NCBI GenBank assembly: GCA_900708905.1
Contig: CAADRB010000005.1
Location: 1,850,573 to 1,914,572 of the forward strand
Length of the DNA stretch: 64,000 nt
From: Hymenolepis diminuta
Lineage: Eukaryota; Platyhelminthes; Cestoda; Cyclophyllidea; Hymenolepididae
Reading direction: 5' to 3'
The translations under genes were made by a program, and so were the position numbers. This document shows, piece after piece, positions 1 to 14,200 of the stretch (its first letter is position 1; every line of letters begins with the position of its first letter). Under the pieces are notes generated by a model. The model saw nothing but the letters and a program-made list of their open reading frames with translations. It was not told the DNA's origin and searched no databases.

Positions 1-2252
1 ACTTCTCCTGTAATTGGTTTAAACACCTTGTGCGTCGGAAGAAAGATTGATTTAATGAATTGCTGTTTTGTAGACAAAACTACGAATTCAAGAATACTTG
101 ATAAAAAAGGGTCAAAGAAATGTTGATTGATACAAACTGAAAGCTTGCCTCATACCAACTAACTGCGCTCTGTAGTTATGGAAATGAAATAATTGAAATG
201 AAATAATTAATTAGTCTTAAAGGAAAGCAGCGCAGTTCGAGATGTAAAACGGATTATAATTGGTACGCAAAATATAAGATTACGTGAAGAAAAATGTCGG
301 ACCAATATAAATTTGTACTGAATACAAAGTGAAAAAAAATGATTACTTCAGTCATGGTAAAGATATTAGCGTTATAATTTCATCAACATATATATTAATA
401 CGTGTATAATAACATATACACTTTAATACAGATTTTTGCTAAGTTGACCATATTTGTGAAGACTTCAAATTCTTTATCAATTAGAGAAATAATCGAAACT
501 TTTATTCTGTAGTTTCCCTAACTTCTCATTGGCTATTTTGCTATTCTGATAACGAGTAGAAATAACATATAAATATCAATAAAAATGTGCAATTTTCTAA
601 CTCATTGACTCCAAATTAAGCTCCGAAAAAATATGTTTGACGAAGACATCAGAAAAAGAAGCAAATATGGAAGAAATAAAAAATATATGAATAAATGGAA
701 AAAGGAACAACTCAACAAATAAATATATGAAAGCAACTGCCTACGCTAGAGAAAGATTTCAATAGTTATTGTCAAAGCAAAACAGTCTATTAATTATAAT
801 CCATCGATAGTGCTCCACAGTTCGCAAAATCCGAAGGCATTTTCCCCCAGACATCAAGTACTCTCAAAAAGAAGCCTGACAGACTCCATTTTACATTTCT
901 ACAGCATGTAAAAACAACTCGAAAGACGTGAGAAAATCGGGTACCATTTAACTTATAAAAGGGGGTTTGACAAAGGTGAGGCCTGAATTCATAAGACAGC
1001 AACAAGAAAACAGATGGCAACGAGTGGTAGCAACAATTGTGAGTCAACTGCTCAATTCTCTATCTAGTCGATTAAAAAATTGGCCTTCGGCTAAGCATCG
1101 CTGAAGTCCGTTCAGAACTGTACTAAATACAAATTTTAAGAGATGATCAAATCAGTAATGGCAAAGGTGTTTGCGTTATAATTTTATCATTTCCCATACA
1201 TACCTTCTAACCACCATTAAAACCATTCAAAACTAGGCTTTTGCAAATGTAATGATCCCTTATTTCTTTGAAAACCGACACCTTGAGAATAAAAAATAAA
1301 AATAAAATCAACCATGTACTGTTTTAAAAAGGGGGACTTAGAGAAAACCAGGAACTATATGAGCAGTCTGCAAACTACGGAAAACCAAGAACTCCACGAA
1401 CAAAATTTGCAAACTTTGTTAACATTTTTAGCTGAGCTTGGTGGTATAACCAACCTCTCATCCTTAAATTACTAGTCAATCAACTCAGAACAATAGGGAT
1501 TCAGGAAACTAAGGAGTTTGATCCCGAAGTTCGAAATTTAGATCATTAGTTCACGATACGAAGAATTTTCCTGACGTAGAAACCAGACTACTCGATAAAT
1601 CCGGAGGGCAAGCAAACACCTATTTGCTAGCTTGACTTAGATCCAAAACTTCTACTCTATCTCTCCTCTTGACTGCCTATTTGGACTTTACACACAGTTG
1701 TACTGTTTCTTCCATGATTACAAATACAAATACCAGATGCTAAGCCTAGGCTTATTCTTTTTGAATACTTGCTTTTAAATGAGTATTATTTACTTATTGT
1801 TTAATCATGCTTCTTATTTTTCTAACGGTCAGTACGTTATAGACCGTTCTAATCCAACGCTATTTCACAATATAGACAAGAAATTTCATATCTTTTGTGT
1901 TTTGAGCGGGTACTGATAACACGAGAATTTATTTGAATTTCTTAGTTATTGATAATATGCTCGTTATTAAAACAGAAGAAACTCCTTCTCACAGAAATCC
2001 AACAATTACAAAGGAAGAAGATATAGTCATCTTAAACTTTGCACGGTGGTAATAAATGTTCTTTGGCATTTGCAAAGAGTCCACACACGAATAGAATCAG
2101 ACAATGAGAAAAAAATCAAACATTAGGCTCTTTTGATAGGAAATTCAAACTCAATTAATTAATAAACTAATCCAGGGTATCTAATTGAAATTCGATTTGA
2201 GGACCGAAAATGTTAAGATGAAATTATTAGTATTAGAGTGTGATAAACGTAC
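1..2252. other. AT-rich noncoding stretch
   Basis: No convincing coding exon is visible. The open frames here are short and lack flanking splice signals or recognisable motifs. If the candidate signal-peptide exon at 2253-2349 is real, this stretch is part of its first intron, and the rest of that gene lies here undetected or left of the window. Confidence 0.5.
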
Positions 2253-2349
2253 CAAACACTGAGGTGGTTAGAGAGAGGATGAGGAGGGCAAGGAATGGAT
2301 AAAAGGCCGGAGACCGTGCCCCAAAAGTTCGATTAGATATCCGTGGCAT
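2253..2349 (-). CDS. Candidate first coding exon with signal peptide
   Basis: The minus strand has an ATG at 2349 followed by 32 codons. They encode a short basic segment (MPRISNRTFGARS) and then a strongly hydrophobic stretch, roughly residues 16-32 (FYPFLALLILSLTTSVF), the layout of a secretory signal peptide or signal anchor. The exon ends in phase 1 at a good donor (G|GTACGT at 2252-2247). A signal-peptide exon ending in phase 1 is common in secreted and receptor genes. The frame stays open upstream to 2649, so the true start could be further 5'. The surrounding DNA is richer in GC than the background, as expected for a 5' end. No downstream exon was found, so the product is unknown and this could be a chance ORF. 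Confidence 0.33.
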
Positions 2350-3000
2350 TTGGATAAGGGAGAGTGGGGATAATGACCGTAAAGCAGTTGCGAAAATGTT
2401 TGTCGCTCTCGCTTTTTCCTGGGAGAGAAGTAATTTACTGAGAGCAAGAAGGGAGTGAAAGAAGAAGAACAAGGAACAGCTAATGCTAACAGGAAGCAAA
2501 TCCAGGTTCTGTTCCGTCGTGGTTCCGTTTCGTTGCACCGTACCGACGTGTTGTAATGAATGAAGCTGTGTGAATTCAACTGATTGCGTGCCTTTACTTG
2601 AGTGCGTCGGTATGTGCTTTCTAAGTGCGTGCGTGTCTATCATAAACACAGTAATATGAAAACTCAGACAGCTTAAACCGTGACCTATGCGTGTGTTATC
2701 AGTTGTGTGTAGTTGTTCTAGTCAGTCATGGTTTTGGGGCGACGAATACGAATCTTCGCGTGTTAACTTGAGCGAATATACACATCTGCACGCACAACCA
2801 CGCACGCACCATGAAATACACATTAATATACGCAATGCGCTTGCGCGTCTAACGGCTGATGCATCAATCACAGTCGTCTCGTGTTCTGATTGGCCCACCC
2901 CTCTGACCTATTTTGTGCATCCTTCGAGCAGGCGTTTTAACCCATCCACCCATTTTGTAGCCCAGTCGAAGAGATTGAGATTTAGAATAATCTTTTAACC
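2350..3000. promoter_or_regulatory. GC-richer flank, possible promoter/5' UTR
   Basis: This block stands out from its AT-rich neighbourhood. It has many CG dinucleotides and GCACGC-type repeats (about 2590-2640 and 2785-2850). It lies directly 5' of the candidate signal-peptide exon on the minus strand and could hold its 5' UTR and promoter. Open frames exist on both strands (for example 2687-2998 plus), but they look like a by-product of the base composition. Regulatory function is inferred from composition and position only. Confidence 0.3.
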
Positions 3001-4142
3001 GAAATCGATCGTCAATAAGCTTCTTAAATTCCTCAAATAGCGAGGGGTTTCGTAATCGAATGTTTTGCATTTGACCACAATTTGTTTCACTCTAAAGACA
3101 ATAATCGATAACCAATCGAAGAGTTGAATTTAGGACTGGTGATAGTCATGATTCGACAATATCGACTGATTTGTTGTCGAGATCATCATTCCCGTGGCAG
3201 ATAGCTTATAATAATGCTTTAGGAGATGAAAGACAGAAATAGAAAGATATCAAAGTTCGGGCTCACCGTGAGAAAAATGCGATAAGCACTACTCAGCACT
3301 GCCAGCAAAGGCACTCAACAAATTATCAGGTAAGGCATGTTGATCTAAGACATCGAGATTTTAACTCTTGTAGGTGGCCTTCGTGAGAGAATTTAGCGCT
3401 GAAAATTTCGGGGTGCGTGAGTTAGACAGTAGCACACGTGATACCGGGAAAGTGTATGTGATGCTAACATTTGTAAAACAAATGTGTTCACATCGATGTA
3501 TTATGGTTGTGATGTCAAATTTGACATTATTTATATTAGAAGCTTTTTCTGTAGATTTCACTAAACCACTCAGTACTTATGGATCCTTTATTTAGTAATC
3601 GGAAAGCCAGCGAAATCCAATTAAGAAAAAGGGATACATTTGATTGTGATCTTTCTTTCAACCGGGTAAAAAGAAATAAATTTTAAATAATGGTGTCTTC
3701 TCTAGACCCGAGTTTGTATTGTTATTTTTATTATTGCCCATGGTACTGCAAAAAATTTTGCAATTTTTGATCATCTAGACAGTATCTAGATAAACAGAAT
3801 ATTAAAAGAGTTCGAAAGAAAGGGTACGGCGAAAAGAGTCAAATAAAATAGATTTTGAAGTCATGATATCTGGGGTTTTGAGTTACATGCTTTCTCATAA
3901 GGGATATGGCTTTCTGAGAAATGTCCAAAAGTTCAAATTTAATGATTTACTCCTAGGTTCAAGCTCGACAAAAGTCCATGGTATTCAGAGCTGGTTGATC
4001 GATTGATGTGATTCAGAGGTTGTTCATGGCGATTCAGTTTATTCCCATCCTCCTAAACAAAAACAGATCAAGTAGATGTGATCAACAAAGACGTTTTAAG
4101 CATAGCCAAGATTATTAGTTTGTAAAACACTTCATTTATTCG

Positions 4143-4161
4143 TATATATATATATATATAT
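4143..4161. repeat. TA dinucleotide microsatellite
   Basis: An uninterrupted run of alternating T and A of about 19 bases. No neighbouring gene. Confidence 0.9.
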
Positions 4162-5603
4162 GGCCGATTTCGAGCATTATAAATATTTTACTACTATTAT
4201 TGTTACCATCTCCAACAAAACGATGGAAATTTGAACATTTTAAACATTGGAAGGATTTAAATAGGGCACCAGTGGCTATCCTAATCCACAGTGTAGAGAA
4301 GAAGGTCAAGCATTACTAAAAATTAAGATAATGTCATTTAAAGAACCTTACCCTATTTGAATTCCAGATTCATCAAGTTGTTCACTTTTGTACTCATACA
4401 GTAATTTAGTTCGTCGTGTTCTAATGTTAAAAAGTTCCTGTTTTCAAGATTTCCGAGTAAATTCCTGTCGAGATAAGTTGATATTGAGAAATTAATCGAT
4501 TGTGAGTCCCACCTCGACTTCTACTGGTTAAAAGTAACTAAGATATTTTCAATATAACACCAGTAAAGTAGAAAAAAATTTAGTTTCTTTTATTACTACA
4601 AGCATCAAAGCACATTTAAAAATCAATGCCGTAAAAATTTAAGTTAAAGTATACAAATTGTAAACCTAACTGGACATTCTGTGACTACATAAACTCGGTA
4701 GGGACGTCACCACATATTTTAAAACTTGTCAATTTCGGGTGCAAGCTTTCTTCTGCATTCAGACAAATGTAAACCGATTCTCGGAAAAAAAACTTTGAAC
4801 TCAGCTCGCTTTCAAAGCTAATTTCCAACTGAATAGCATTCTCACGAATATCTCAGGCTATAAAGTTCATAAAAATAATGTGGCCTCGACCACAACTCAA
4901 TACCGGAATATTTAAAGTTCAGTTTCCCTTTCCCTCAAATAAAGTTTATCTGTCCAAACTCCTCCGTTCTCCTCCAGCATTTAGTTCCAAAAGCCACATT
5001 TTCTGAAGTACGATAACCCCACTAAAAAAAATGAAATAAAATGATTAAAATAAAATAAACTAATAAATTAAATAAAAGTGTTTTAGTATTATAATTTCGA
5101 AGGTTATCTACAGTCAAAATTAAAACTGTTTCCATAAATAATACATTCATTAAAAATGTTTAAATTTTAAATATTTTTGGAACTGTGGAATGTAAAACCA
5201 TTTACAAAATTCAGCAGTTATTAAATTCTGTAAAGGTTTCCCCTATTATAAACAGATGTTGTGGTGCCACTTTTGACTGATAATTACTTGCATAAACGAA
5301 CCGATGTTATATGCATGATAGGGTGCTAGAACTTCCACTTTAAAGACTCTGACAAGGATTCCTTGTAACTGCCATGATTCATATGGTCTGGACCCTCAAA
5401 TATGCTAATAGAATCCCTAAAATTCGAAACCTAAGGAACGCATTTAAAGGAACTTTAATTTTTTTTCGGTAGCGGAGGAGTTATTCACCATTTTTAAATC
5501 AAATAAGTTAATTATTGAGAATTTTTTAAAGGCACCATGAGAAGAACATATACTATGTTCGAGATTCGAATTTTAAATAAGCATTCGCCTAATAATTCCT
5601 AAA

Positions 5604-5795
5604 CCCATTAAGGAAAAAGCTTTCCAATGTTCACCTTAGGTTGACAGTGGCATAAAGGTACCTCTTGATGAGAGACTCGAGTGCTGCCACCCTCTATTAT
5701 TAACCAGACTTAACCAGTGCATTTGGCCATTACACTCACTGGGTGTGCCCCGATGGTAGACGTGCACGCGATGACCAATGCGTCACTGGAGCAAT
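5604..5795 (-). repeat. Degraded tRNA-derived SINE copy
   Basis: It shares the order of blocks with the better copy at 35209-35364: a CCCATTnAGGAAAA-type left end, a region with ATGAGAGACTC, then CACTCACTGGGTGTGC and a decayed tRNA-like head ending near GTGCACGCGATGACC. Heavily mutated, with exact ends uncertain. Confidence 0.5.
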
Positions 5796-7383
5796 TCACT
5801 TTCATTTTCTTGAATCGCTCAGGACTCCATAAGAAAACAAATGACCGTGATTTAACACACCGGTTCATAAATATCTTTGCATCGATCTGACCCATCACCA
5901 CCTTTGCGCTTAAACAACTCAATCGATAACTCAACACATCCTTGAAAATGTTAGCGTCTTGAGATCCACATAGAAAGTTAATTTTCAATCAATCAAAGTG
6001 TTACTCCTAAGTAGCAACGTTCACCTCCACAGTATCGAAGTCGAAGATTAATTCTAGTGAATCCTTGTGTAATGAAGAGTGTCCATTTATGAAATAGAAA
6101 AGTCATACATAAGTGTCCGGTGATTCTGTTGATAGTAAATTTTGAAACAGACAATTATTTGCATAAGCTAATGGATGTTACACGATTTTTCTAACCATTA
6201 GGACACCCCCGTTACGACAGGGGTACCTTGACGGTTCCGTCGTGTGACTCACTTGGTGTCTGGAGCCGGTTAGTCTGTTAAATCGTTTATTTTTAGTGAT
6301 TTATTGGCCAAACCCGCTTACTCGGAAGTAGATGTCTGAGGCTTAAACAATACGAAATTACTGACATAGAGATATTATTGACGAAAATGAGGGCAATCAG
6401 GAACAAAATAAGGAAAATAACTTGAAGCGAATTAACCTTATTGAGAAGGTGAAGGTTAGCGAATTTCGTGGACTAGATAGTAAAAAGCAAACTATAACAG
6501 TCGGTCTGTTTAGATAAATAAATATTTTTGAATAAACAAGCCTCTGTAGTTTTAAAATGGGAGTGTTGAGTGATGTTGTGTGTAATCGTAGCCTATGCAT
6601 CAGATGACGTCGATGCATATTTTATTCCCGTAATTCCGGTAAAATTTGATATCAAAGTGACAGGTTTATTTCAGTTGATGGATCACTCTGGAATCTTCCC
6701 TAATATATTCAGAGGTACTATGGTTTAAATAGTAAATAAAAGAATTTAACACTTTATAAGGCAGTCACAAAATGTTTTTTTAAAGGCACATTAGTGGCGG
6801 AAATGTTGTCTCATTAGTAAAGCAATATACAATTCTACTAAGTAACTTAAAAGTGCGCATCCTGATTCATAAGTCAAAGTTCAACGGATCTTAACCAACT
6901 TTATTATAAACGAAGAGAATTTCAAAGTTATCAAAAAATTCAGAAGAAAGAATTGAATTAAAAGGAAATTATTGATAAGTTTTGCATATTTCCTAGGTTA
7001 ATTTCATAAAACTCTATTTTCAACTATTTATTATCCTTCTTTAATTTTACGGTAGACCATCTTGAATGTTCGTCCTCATGTGACTCGATTTCGCCGCGAA
7101 TGAATTTTTAAATTTAAATAAATTCACAACTCGTTTGAAATGGCTTAAGTTAGACATGACGATGTTTTACTTCTATCCTGATAAGAGTGACAAGTGAAAT
7201 TAAAATTTGGCTTCGGAAACAGGAGACCGTATTGAGCAATCAATATGATCGTGAGTGCTATTTTCTTACATTTTCTGATTGTTTTTGGTTGAAGAGTATT
7301 TAGGAATCTGTCAAGTGGGACATGTCATTGCGTTTGTTGTATAAAGATTTAGAACCTCTATGATGTAGGGCTATCGCTCATTT

Positions 7384-7560
7384 CCTAGCTTCGAAGCCCA
7401 TTTAAGAAGGCATTTTCCAACACTCATCGTGAGTAGTACGAATTTTCTCTGGAGTCAGGGAGTCTGAAACCCTGACTTATTTCACTAATTTTAACTAACT
7501 ACGGTGATGACTTTGCAGACCGACACAATAACCGCTGCACCACTTGTGCACATTTTGGCC
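7384..7560 (-). repeat. Degraded tRNA-derived SINE copy
   Basis: The left end (TTCGAAGCCCATTTAAGAAG) resembles the left end of the 35.2 kb copy. The right part (GATGACTTTGCAGACC, then GCTGCACCACTTG) resembles its decayed tRNA head. Old and interrupted. Confidence 0.45.
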
Positions 7561-7644
7561 ATAGACAAAAATATATTTTGTTTCTGAAAATAGATTTTAG
7601 GATAGAGGACAGGAATTGTGGATAGAGGAATTGCACCTTAGAAA

Positions 7645-7790
7645 ATTTCTGATGTGAATCTCTCATTCAGTCATTACTCTTTTAAATGAATTCAGCCAGT
7701 GCCGTCAGTCATTCCGTTCACTAAGTGTCCATATATCAGCATTGAATCCGTGACCTCGGATTCGCACACAGGCTGCATCGTTATCGTTGT
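7645..7790 (-). repeat. Degraded tRNA-derived SINE copy
   Basis: It contains the AATCTCTCATTC body block, then CAGCCAGTGCCGTCAG, TTCACTAAGTGTCC and GAATCCGTGACCTCGGATTC, in the same order as in the other copies. It is head to tail with the copy at 7384-7560. Confidence 0.45.
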
Positions 7791-8889
7791 GTAGGAGCTC
7801 TAACATTAATCCTTGTATATAAAATCTCGCTGTGTATCTATAACCAGATGAAAATCTATGAAAAAATATACAAACGTTTGCTTCCAAAATCTCCGCAATT
7901 TGAGTTAATTTTGCACAGCTGAATGGAATTAAGTAGTCTGCTAATCAGCGTCAAGATTAGTTTTGATGTTTTATAAGGGCTTGGGAAAGTTCCCAGAAGG
8001 CGACAACGAAAACACTTCTGAAAGGCAGAGAAGTCACATCTGGATTATAATTACGTTATATTCTACTTCAAACGCAATTTCAGTAATAATGGGATTTGAA
8101 AATTTCTAGACTGCGGACCTATTAATAAAAAAACTGGTTTAAATGGAGTCAGGTCATTAAAGGTGCTTCGTATCCATTGAAGTAGTTGGCTGGGGAATTT
8201 TATGCCAGGAAATTAATTAAATTTCAAATTATATAATTAATTACTAAATTAACATTTCTATAAGCAGTCTAGTTTAACACAACTTTCCTTTAAAGGCATA
8301 ATTGCAAGCTTTTGAAAAGGGAAATATTGAAGGCTTGTAAATTATTTAATTCTTTTGTAAAATATAAAATTACCAAATAAAAAATGACTAAGAAAATTAA
8401 CTTCGACTCTCACATAAAGTAAGGCACTTTCCTTTGTAATCTTAATTTAACGTAAAAAACAGTGACAACAGGGCTCAGAACTATTTTTATTGTGGCACAC
8501 TATATATGCATATATATATTGCAATATTTAATGAAATTTGAATCCGAAATTATGTATTAACACGGGGTGGAAGAAATTACGCATTGCTTTTCTCACATGA
8601 ACGTTACAGAGTTACGAAACTGGTTGCAACATTTGAGACAATTTTTCTTACCTTAAGTAAAATCCGGCCGATTTTAGAGATACTTCGATTGTTATTTTAC
8701 GAAATGTTCTTAAATTGATGCGTTGATTTACACTGATTTTACTTACTTATCTCCTCTTAATTTATTAACTCGTGTCTATACAGGTCTGGATTTGAGATCA
8801 AACAAAGACTACTTAAAAGTGCAAGTACCAGGGAACTGAAAACGGATAATTAATGTATTGTCATAAAGGAGAATTAAATTAGGTCTCAA

Positions 8890-9085
8890 GTTCTTTGAAG
8901 TCAACAACTTTCCAAGCTCATTTAAGGGAATAGGGAAGGTATTCTGGAACCGCTCTTAAATGGAACTCATATTCTACCACCTTCTTGTTGATCAAAATTA
9001 ACCAGGACGGTTTGTGCACCGAGAGCGTTGATCCCATGATCTCTGACATGTCGACATGCAGTTTGACAACCACGTCACCGACTGC
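8890..9085 (-). repeat. Degraded tRNA-derived SINE copy
   Basis: Recognisable blocks in order are: CTTTGAAGTC at the left, AAGCTCATTTAAGGGAA, ACTCATATTCTACCACC, then GTTGATCCCATGATCTCTGACATG and a head reading GACAACCACGTCACCG. The GATCCCATGATC part corresponds to the reverse complement of a mutated tRNA B box. Confidence 0.5.
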
Positions 9086-9179
9086 AAATCAATGGTTAGT
9101 CACAAAGACAGACTTCCCTAAATCTTAAGTCCTTTGAAGGGAAATGTATCGAATACTTATCTTGAGCAGAGAAGTAGCA

Positions 9180-9330
9180 TGCTGGATTTTCTCTAATGAG
9201 AAACTCACCTCCTATTAATTCTCTTGCTCGGTGTATTAACCAATATAGTCGGTAATTTCGACCCTCTAAACGTTGAATTTGGAAACGTGGGCACTGACCA
9301 CTACGCCATCGGTTATGACATAGGCGTCAT
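9180..9330 (-). repeat. Degraded tRNA-derived SINE copy
   Basis: The body block TTCTCTAATGAGAAACTCAC is followed by a tRNA-like right part (GTTGAATTTGGAAACGTGGG, then CACTGACCACTACGCCATCG). Same orientation as the other copies. Confidence 0.45.
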
Positions 9331-11089
9331 ATCGGTTATGGCATCATAATTTAAAGAAAGAATCGTGTCGGATGCAACAGGTTCGTAAAAAAAATTGGTC
9401 ATGCAATTCATCTTCTAAATTTCCTATTAGATATTAGATTTTCTTATAATCCTTTCGAAATTTGTTGATCCGCGGAATACAAAATGAGGAGAAAATTGGA
9501 ATTCAAAAAGTCTTATAAGAATATGACCTTCAGGACGAATCATTATAATTAAAAGATGAAAAAAACATTGAATTTAAGGATGAGAAAGCGAAACTACAAG
9601 ACAGATAATCATTGAGCTGTGCAGGCCTCTCCAATAAATGCACTAAATCTATGGGCTCTTCGTCTATTGGTAAACGAACTCGTTAATTTTAAATTGTACT
9701 TACTCCTTGATAACATAAATCTCTTGTTAAATCCAAATTTTCATGGCATCAATCTTAAGGAACGGGAGGTCAAACTGACTTCTGTTTGAAAGGTTGATAC
9801 ATAGTTTTAAGAAGAATGGATATATCTAAAAGTAAGCGTTCTTGCAAAACAAAATATTTTTTTTACAAAATCTAAATAAACTGACAAAGTATAGTCAATA
9901 ATGGCTGGAGTAACAGTGTTCATTGGGAGTTTACTAACCGATTCCTAATGCGCAAGACGTTGAGTAGAACGTCTAGACATTAAAGATTGGCGTCCATAAA
10001 AAACTCATTAAATGTTGACGATTGAGAACAAGGCAAGTGAGTCAGTATTATTGTGTGCGGTTTTGACATCTGCAGATCACTACTGGTCATCAGTAATCGG
10101 AAAGGAATAAGATGAAGTTTGAAAAATCGATAATATTGGTACACCTATACGTCCGTTGAGCTACAACTAGCTATGGTAAGGCAAAACTTATATAAAATTA
10201 TATCTTCTAAACTCTACTCAGAAATGAAGTCGAAAGTGATGCTACCACCCAATCTTTAAAGCCTTGCGATTTGAGATTTCAAACCTCTCCTCCGATCAAA
10301 CAAATTAGTTTTGGTTAGTGAAATATGCAATGATGGAAATAATGGGGAATGCGATCCTTCTTCCAGGAGATTAGACATCTACACTGACTGTTTTAAAATC
10401 ACTCTGAAAACTTTAACTGAAATAAACTCAAGTGCCCTGAATGTTTAAAGGAAACAGGCACAAATCACAACCCAAGCATGTGAGTACTTTTATCAAGCCT
10501 AGCATTAAAATTTTTGAATTCCTTGAAATGAACGAGAAGAGTTATATGAAATCATTATCAGGATTTTTGACATTTTTTGATTGAATAATACAACAAGAAT
10601 GCGTTTTAATGTTTCTACACTTTACTAGAGCCTCAACTCGTTGATTATTATGGAAAACAAGACAGGCTTTACCTCAGTATGGGAAATTTAATTCAGGAAG
10701 CAGTCCCTATTTCGGCATATCTTTCTAATCACTTTCCTATTCGGACACTTATTTTAGACAGGATTCGTCAATCCGGCGACAATTTGCCTTCAATAAGCAA
10801 TCATTAGAGAATTCATCTATCTTTATTAAATTAGTAAATTGACTTGGAAATAAAACTCTTCTGCCTTTTCCTATAAGTAAAAGCAGTAGCTACAACACCC
10901 GTCCACTGATCATCAAACTTTACTATAATAATTTATTAAATTTTAATTAAGGTAGAAACCTTCAGGCTTTAATGAAAACACTGGATTTAATTAATCCTGT
11001 TTCAAATGAATAAGTCACCATATATTCCAATAAGGAAAGAAAGATAATATGCGTTATTATGATTCGAGCACTAATACAGGCTAATAATT

Positions 11090-11230
11090 CACAAGCGTTC
11101 TCATCCCGGCAGGAGATTGGAAACCTGAGTCTATTCAGTGATAAACTCGCATTCTGTCGTCCTCCTGTTGATAAGCTGTAACTAGAACGGTTGGTTATGG
11201 TGTTCACTAGATGCGCGTTAAAGAGTACCG
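11090..11230 (-). repeat. Degraded SINE copy, partial
   Basis: Contains the body signature GATAAACTCGCATTCTGTCG and a following GTTCACTAGATGCGCG. This matches the corresponding part of the copy at 20885-21062 (GAGAAACTCGCATTCTGC, then GTCACTGGATGTGTGCC). The tRNA head is not recognisable. Confidence 0.4.
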
Positions 11231-14200
11231 ATTCTGTGAGTGCTCCTTCGTCAATTCATCGGCTCTGCACAGATTTTACGAAAAAGAAGTAATCAAGTGC
11301 AGGATACATATTTTTCCCACTGATCCGCCCAATCATCTATTTTGATAAGCTTCTATTAATACCGAAGGAAGCTGAAGTGCTATCAGTTCTTGAATGTATT
11401 AAACAAACGGCTATAAAGTAATCAATAAGTTAAAGAGTTTTAAGAAATTAATTGTTTGCTCCGAATATGTTAGGTTCCTCTAATGGTTACGATAATCCGG
11501 TAGACATTGAAGACAGGAATAAAATTTTCAAGATAGAACAGATTTGATGATTCTATTAAAAATAGAGCGAGGACTGATAAAATAATGATACCATTTTACC
11601 TGAAGTGTTAGTTTAGGCAACACTGATCGACACCAGGGATGCATAAGATATCAGTGGAGGTCTAGCCTTGAAAATTTGGGGAGTTTAGGGCAGTTTAATG
11701 TTTCAAAAATGCAGGCAAATGAAAGCAAGGCAGCCATTTCATCTATTTTCAACCATCATGCTTAATTTTCCATTTAAAAAATTGGTGAGAAGGAAAATAT
11801 TTGATAAATGTTGTTGGGTTACCTTAACATATATCAGAAAAAAAGGGAAAACTGACAAGAATTCTCCAGTTTTAACTCGAAGCTTCATTTGGAATAAGAT
11901 TAAGTATTGTTCCTTTTCTAATAATTGGCAAATCAAATGGATAGTCTTATTGAATCAAGAAAATTAGTTCAATGCTGAGCTAACTTAACTTTTCTTTCTC
12001 CTATTTGACTGAGTTAACCAGAGGATTAGTTAAATTGATAGATTTATTGAATATTAATTTTGAAGGAATATAAATTTAAAATATGATTGCAATATGGGGC
12101 CAGGTGACTGCTGCATAATGTCATGCAAAGACTAAATCAACATTTGATTTAAACCCAGCAGAATTAAACAAGAGCCACGAAAGTTTTTACCGGAACGATT
12201 TACTAACAATAACAATGGTTATTTATCGGAGCAAAATGTCTTTTTCGTGACTGACTGATGGAGGTTAAACAACAGATGTTCGTCCTTTGTTCAAAATAAC
12301 TTAAAAAACCCCGGAGATCAATGATGGATAATAAAATGCTGAGGGAATTTTCCGTGGGATATATATTGTCCATTTCGAGACAAGACATGAACTCTGTGGA
12401 ACTGTCAAGTCACAATATTCATTATCCTAGCAGATATGGTAGATGTCTTGGTCGTGGCATAATTATTGATGCAAAAGAAAGCCTCTGGTGCCCAAAGGTT
12501 TAATTCCCTGACTCTAGTAAACTATCTCAACTCAGTCATCTTCCTGCCTTAAATCGTTACAACCGTCAACACTGGCATCTGATTGTTTCACTGTTGATTC
12601 ATGGAAATGACCGACCATTCAGTTCAACTCTGATTTGAACATAATGAAAATATAAACTCATCTCACAGAATCTTAAATTCATGTGTTTTTTGTTTCTTCG
12701 TGATAGATCCTTTCAGTCCAGATGAAATGCTGTCTGCCGTGGATAGTAAACTAAATCTACGTTAAAAGTAATTATTTTAGTTTTATAAACATTCTTCTTT
12801 AATCTAAATGATTAATTATTATCAAAAGAACGGATGAATTGACAGAGCAATAGAATGGTATCATATTCACATTCCCAGTTTGCCGAAGGCAAACTTTCGT
12901 TCTCGATACAAGGCTCCTATAAATTAAGGGACCATTTCATAATTGCTATATGCTTAAGTGGTATTGTCAAACACATGTGAATGGTGTTCACGAACTAGAG
13001 TACTTTTAAATTGTGAATGTCTCCATAGACTTGCAGTTGTTCATAGTTTCAAAAAAGAAATTTATTTATTTAAAATGCAAATTGCGATAAAAAATTGCTA
13101 CTAAAAATTAGTGTCTATAAGCAATATATAATCTAAAGTCATTTTGATTTTATAGAACTTTATGTTCTTCATGTAACTTTCCCCTGTTATTTCCTGCCAT
13201 TTCATTATATAATTAAATTGATTTTCTATTAGAGGCTGAGTTGAATAATTTAATTTGTCAATTATTAATGTGGCTATCGTCATAGTACCTGAAATGCAAC
13301 TTTCACCCCCACCGTTGTCCGAGTATATTCTTTGTCTTATTAAATCAGTGTTAAATTGGTGCACTTTTTTTGTATCTACAACCATCCACGCTTGCCAAAT
13401 TGACTCTTAAGGAATGATAAACAAATCAATTACTTGAAACTCCTGTTAGCGTTAATGAATTCCATAACATGCAGAAAAATGTCCGTCCAATTTAAAGGGA
13501 TAAGGTGGATTCTTTAAGAAAAGATGAAATATAGTTCCTTGATATTCTGTTTTCATGGGTTTAAGGTTGAACAACTGATAATCCAATTTATATTTGAATG
13601 TGCCTATCTCAGTATTCAAAAGTCTACCTGATCGCTAAGACCGCCATTGAGTATCATCATAAACACCAGCTTAATTAAAGGAAAAAGTTTTTGTTTACCC
13701 GCGGTGTCATTGACACTTGACAGATGAATGTGAGATGAAAGACACTTGACGAATCAATCACCACAAGCCCACGGATGATTCTTTAATGATTGAATTCCTC
13801 TGTTCTTTGTTCGGTTATCACAATAAAATAGGACGGTTATGAAATTCTGAAATTATGAAATCAGTGTTAAGAAGTGGAGTATCAAAATCACAACTCGAGC
13901 AACGTGGAAAACTTAATGAAACACAAAAGTAATTTTCCGCTTATTCCTCTTTTCCTTTCTCGAACCTCATTCCTTATTTGACGTATTTTGCTGTTCTTAC
14001 TGTTTAAATGCTGACCATCAAGAACAAATTTGACTTCTGGAGGGAAATAGAACGATTAGAATTGATAAACACTCAATTGACGTACCAAATCACCCCATGC
14101 TATTTGAATATAGATTTCCATTAATATTCTAATAATGGATGTGAATACATAATAATAAATTTTTTAAACAGAATTGGTGTCGATTTTTGAGGTTAAATTC

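Noticed and set aside
790..1047. An 85-codon minus-strand frame considered as a downstream exon of the signal-peptide gene
   Set aside because: I found no acceptor in the right phase and no recognisable domain.
2687..2998. A 103-codon plus-strand frame
   Set aside because: It lies in the GC-richer flank, where frames stay open by composition. No domain, signal peptide or splice context is visible.
3701..3716. A 14-base match (TAGACCCGAGTTTG) to the 3' part of the flatworm miR-10 type sequence
   Set aside because: The seed region before it does not match, and I could not find a complementary arm within about 80 bp on either side, so no hairpin is supported. Folding of 3640-3800 and small-RNA reads would settle it.
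5186..5206. TGGAATGTAAA, resembling the start of miR-1
   Set aside because: Only the first 11 bases match and no complementary arm is nearby. This is expected by chance in AT-rich DNA.
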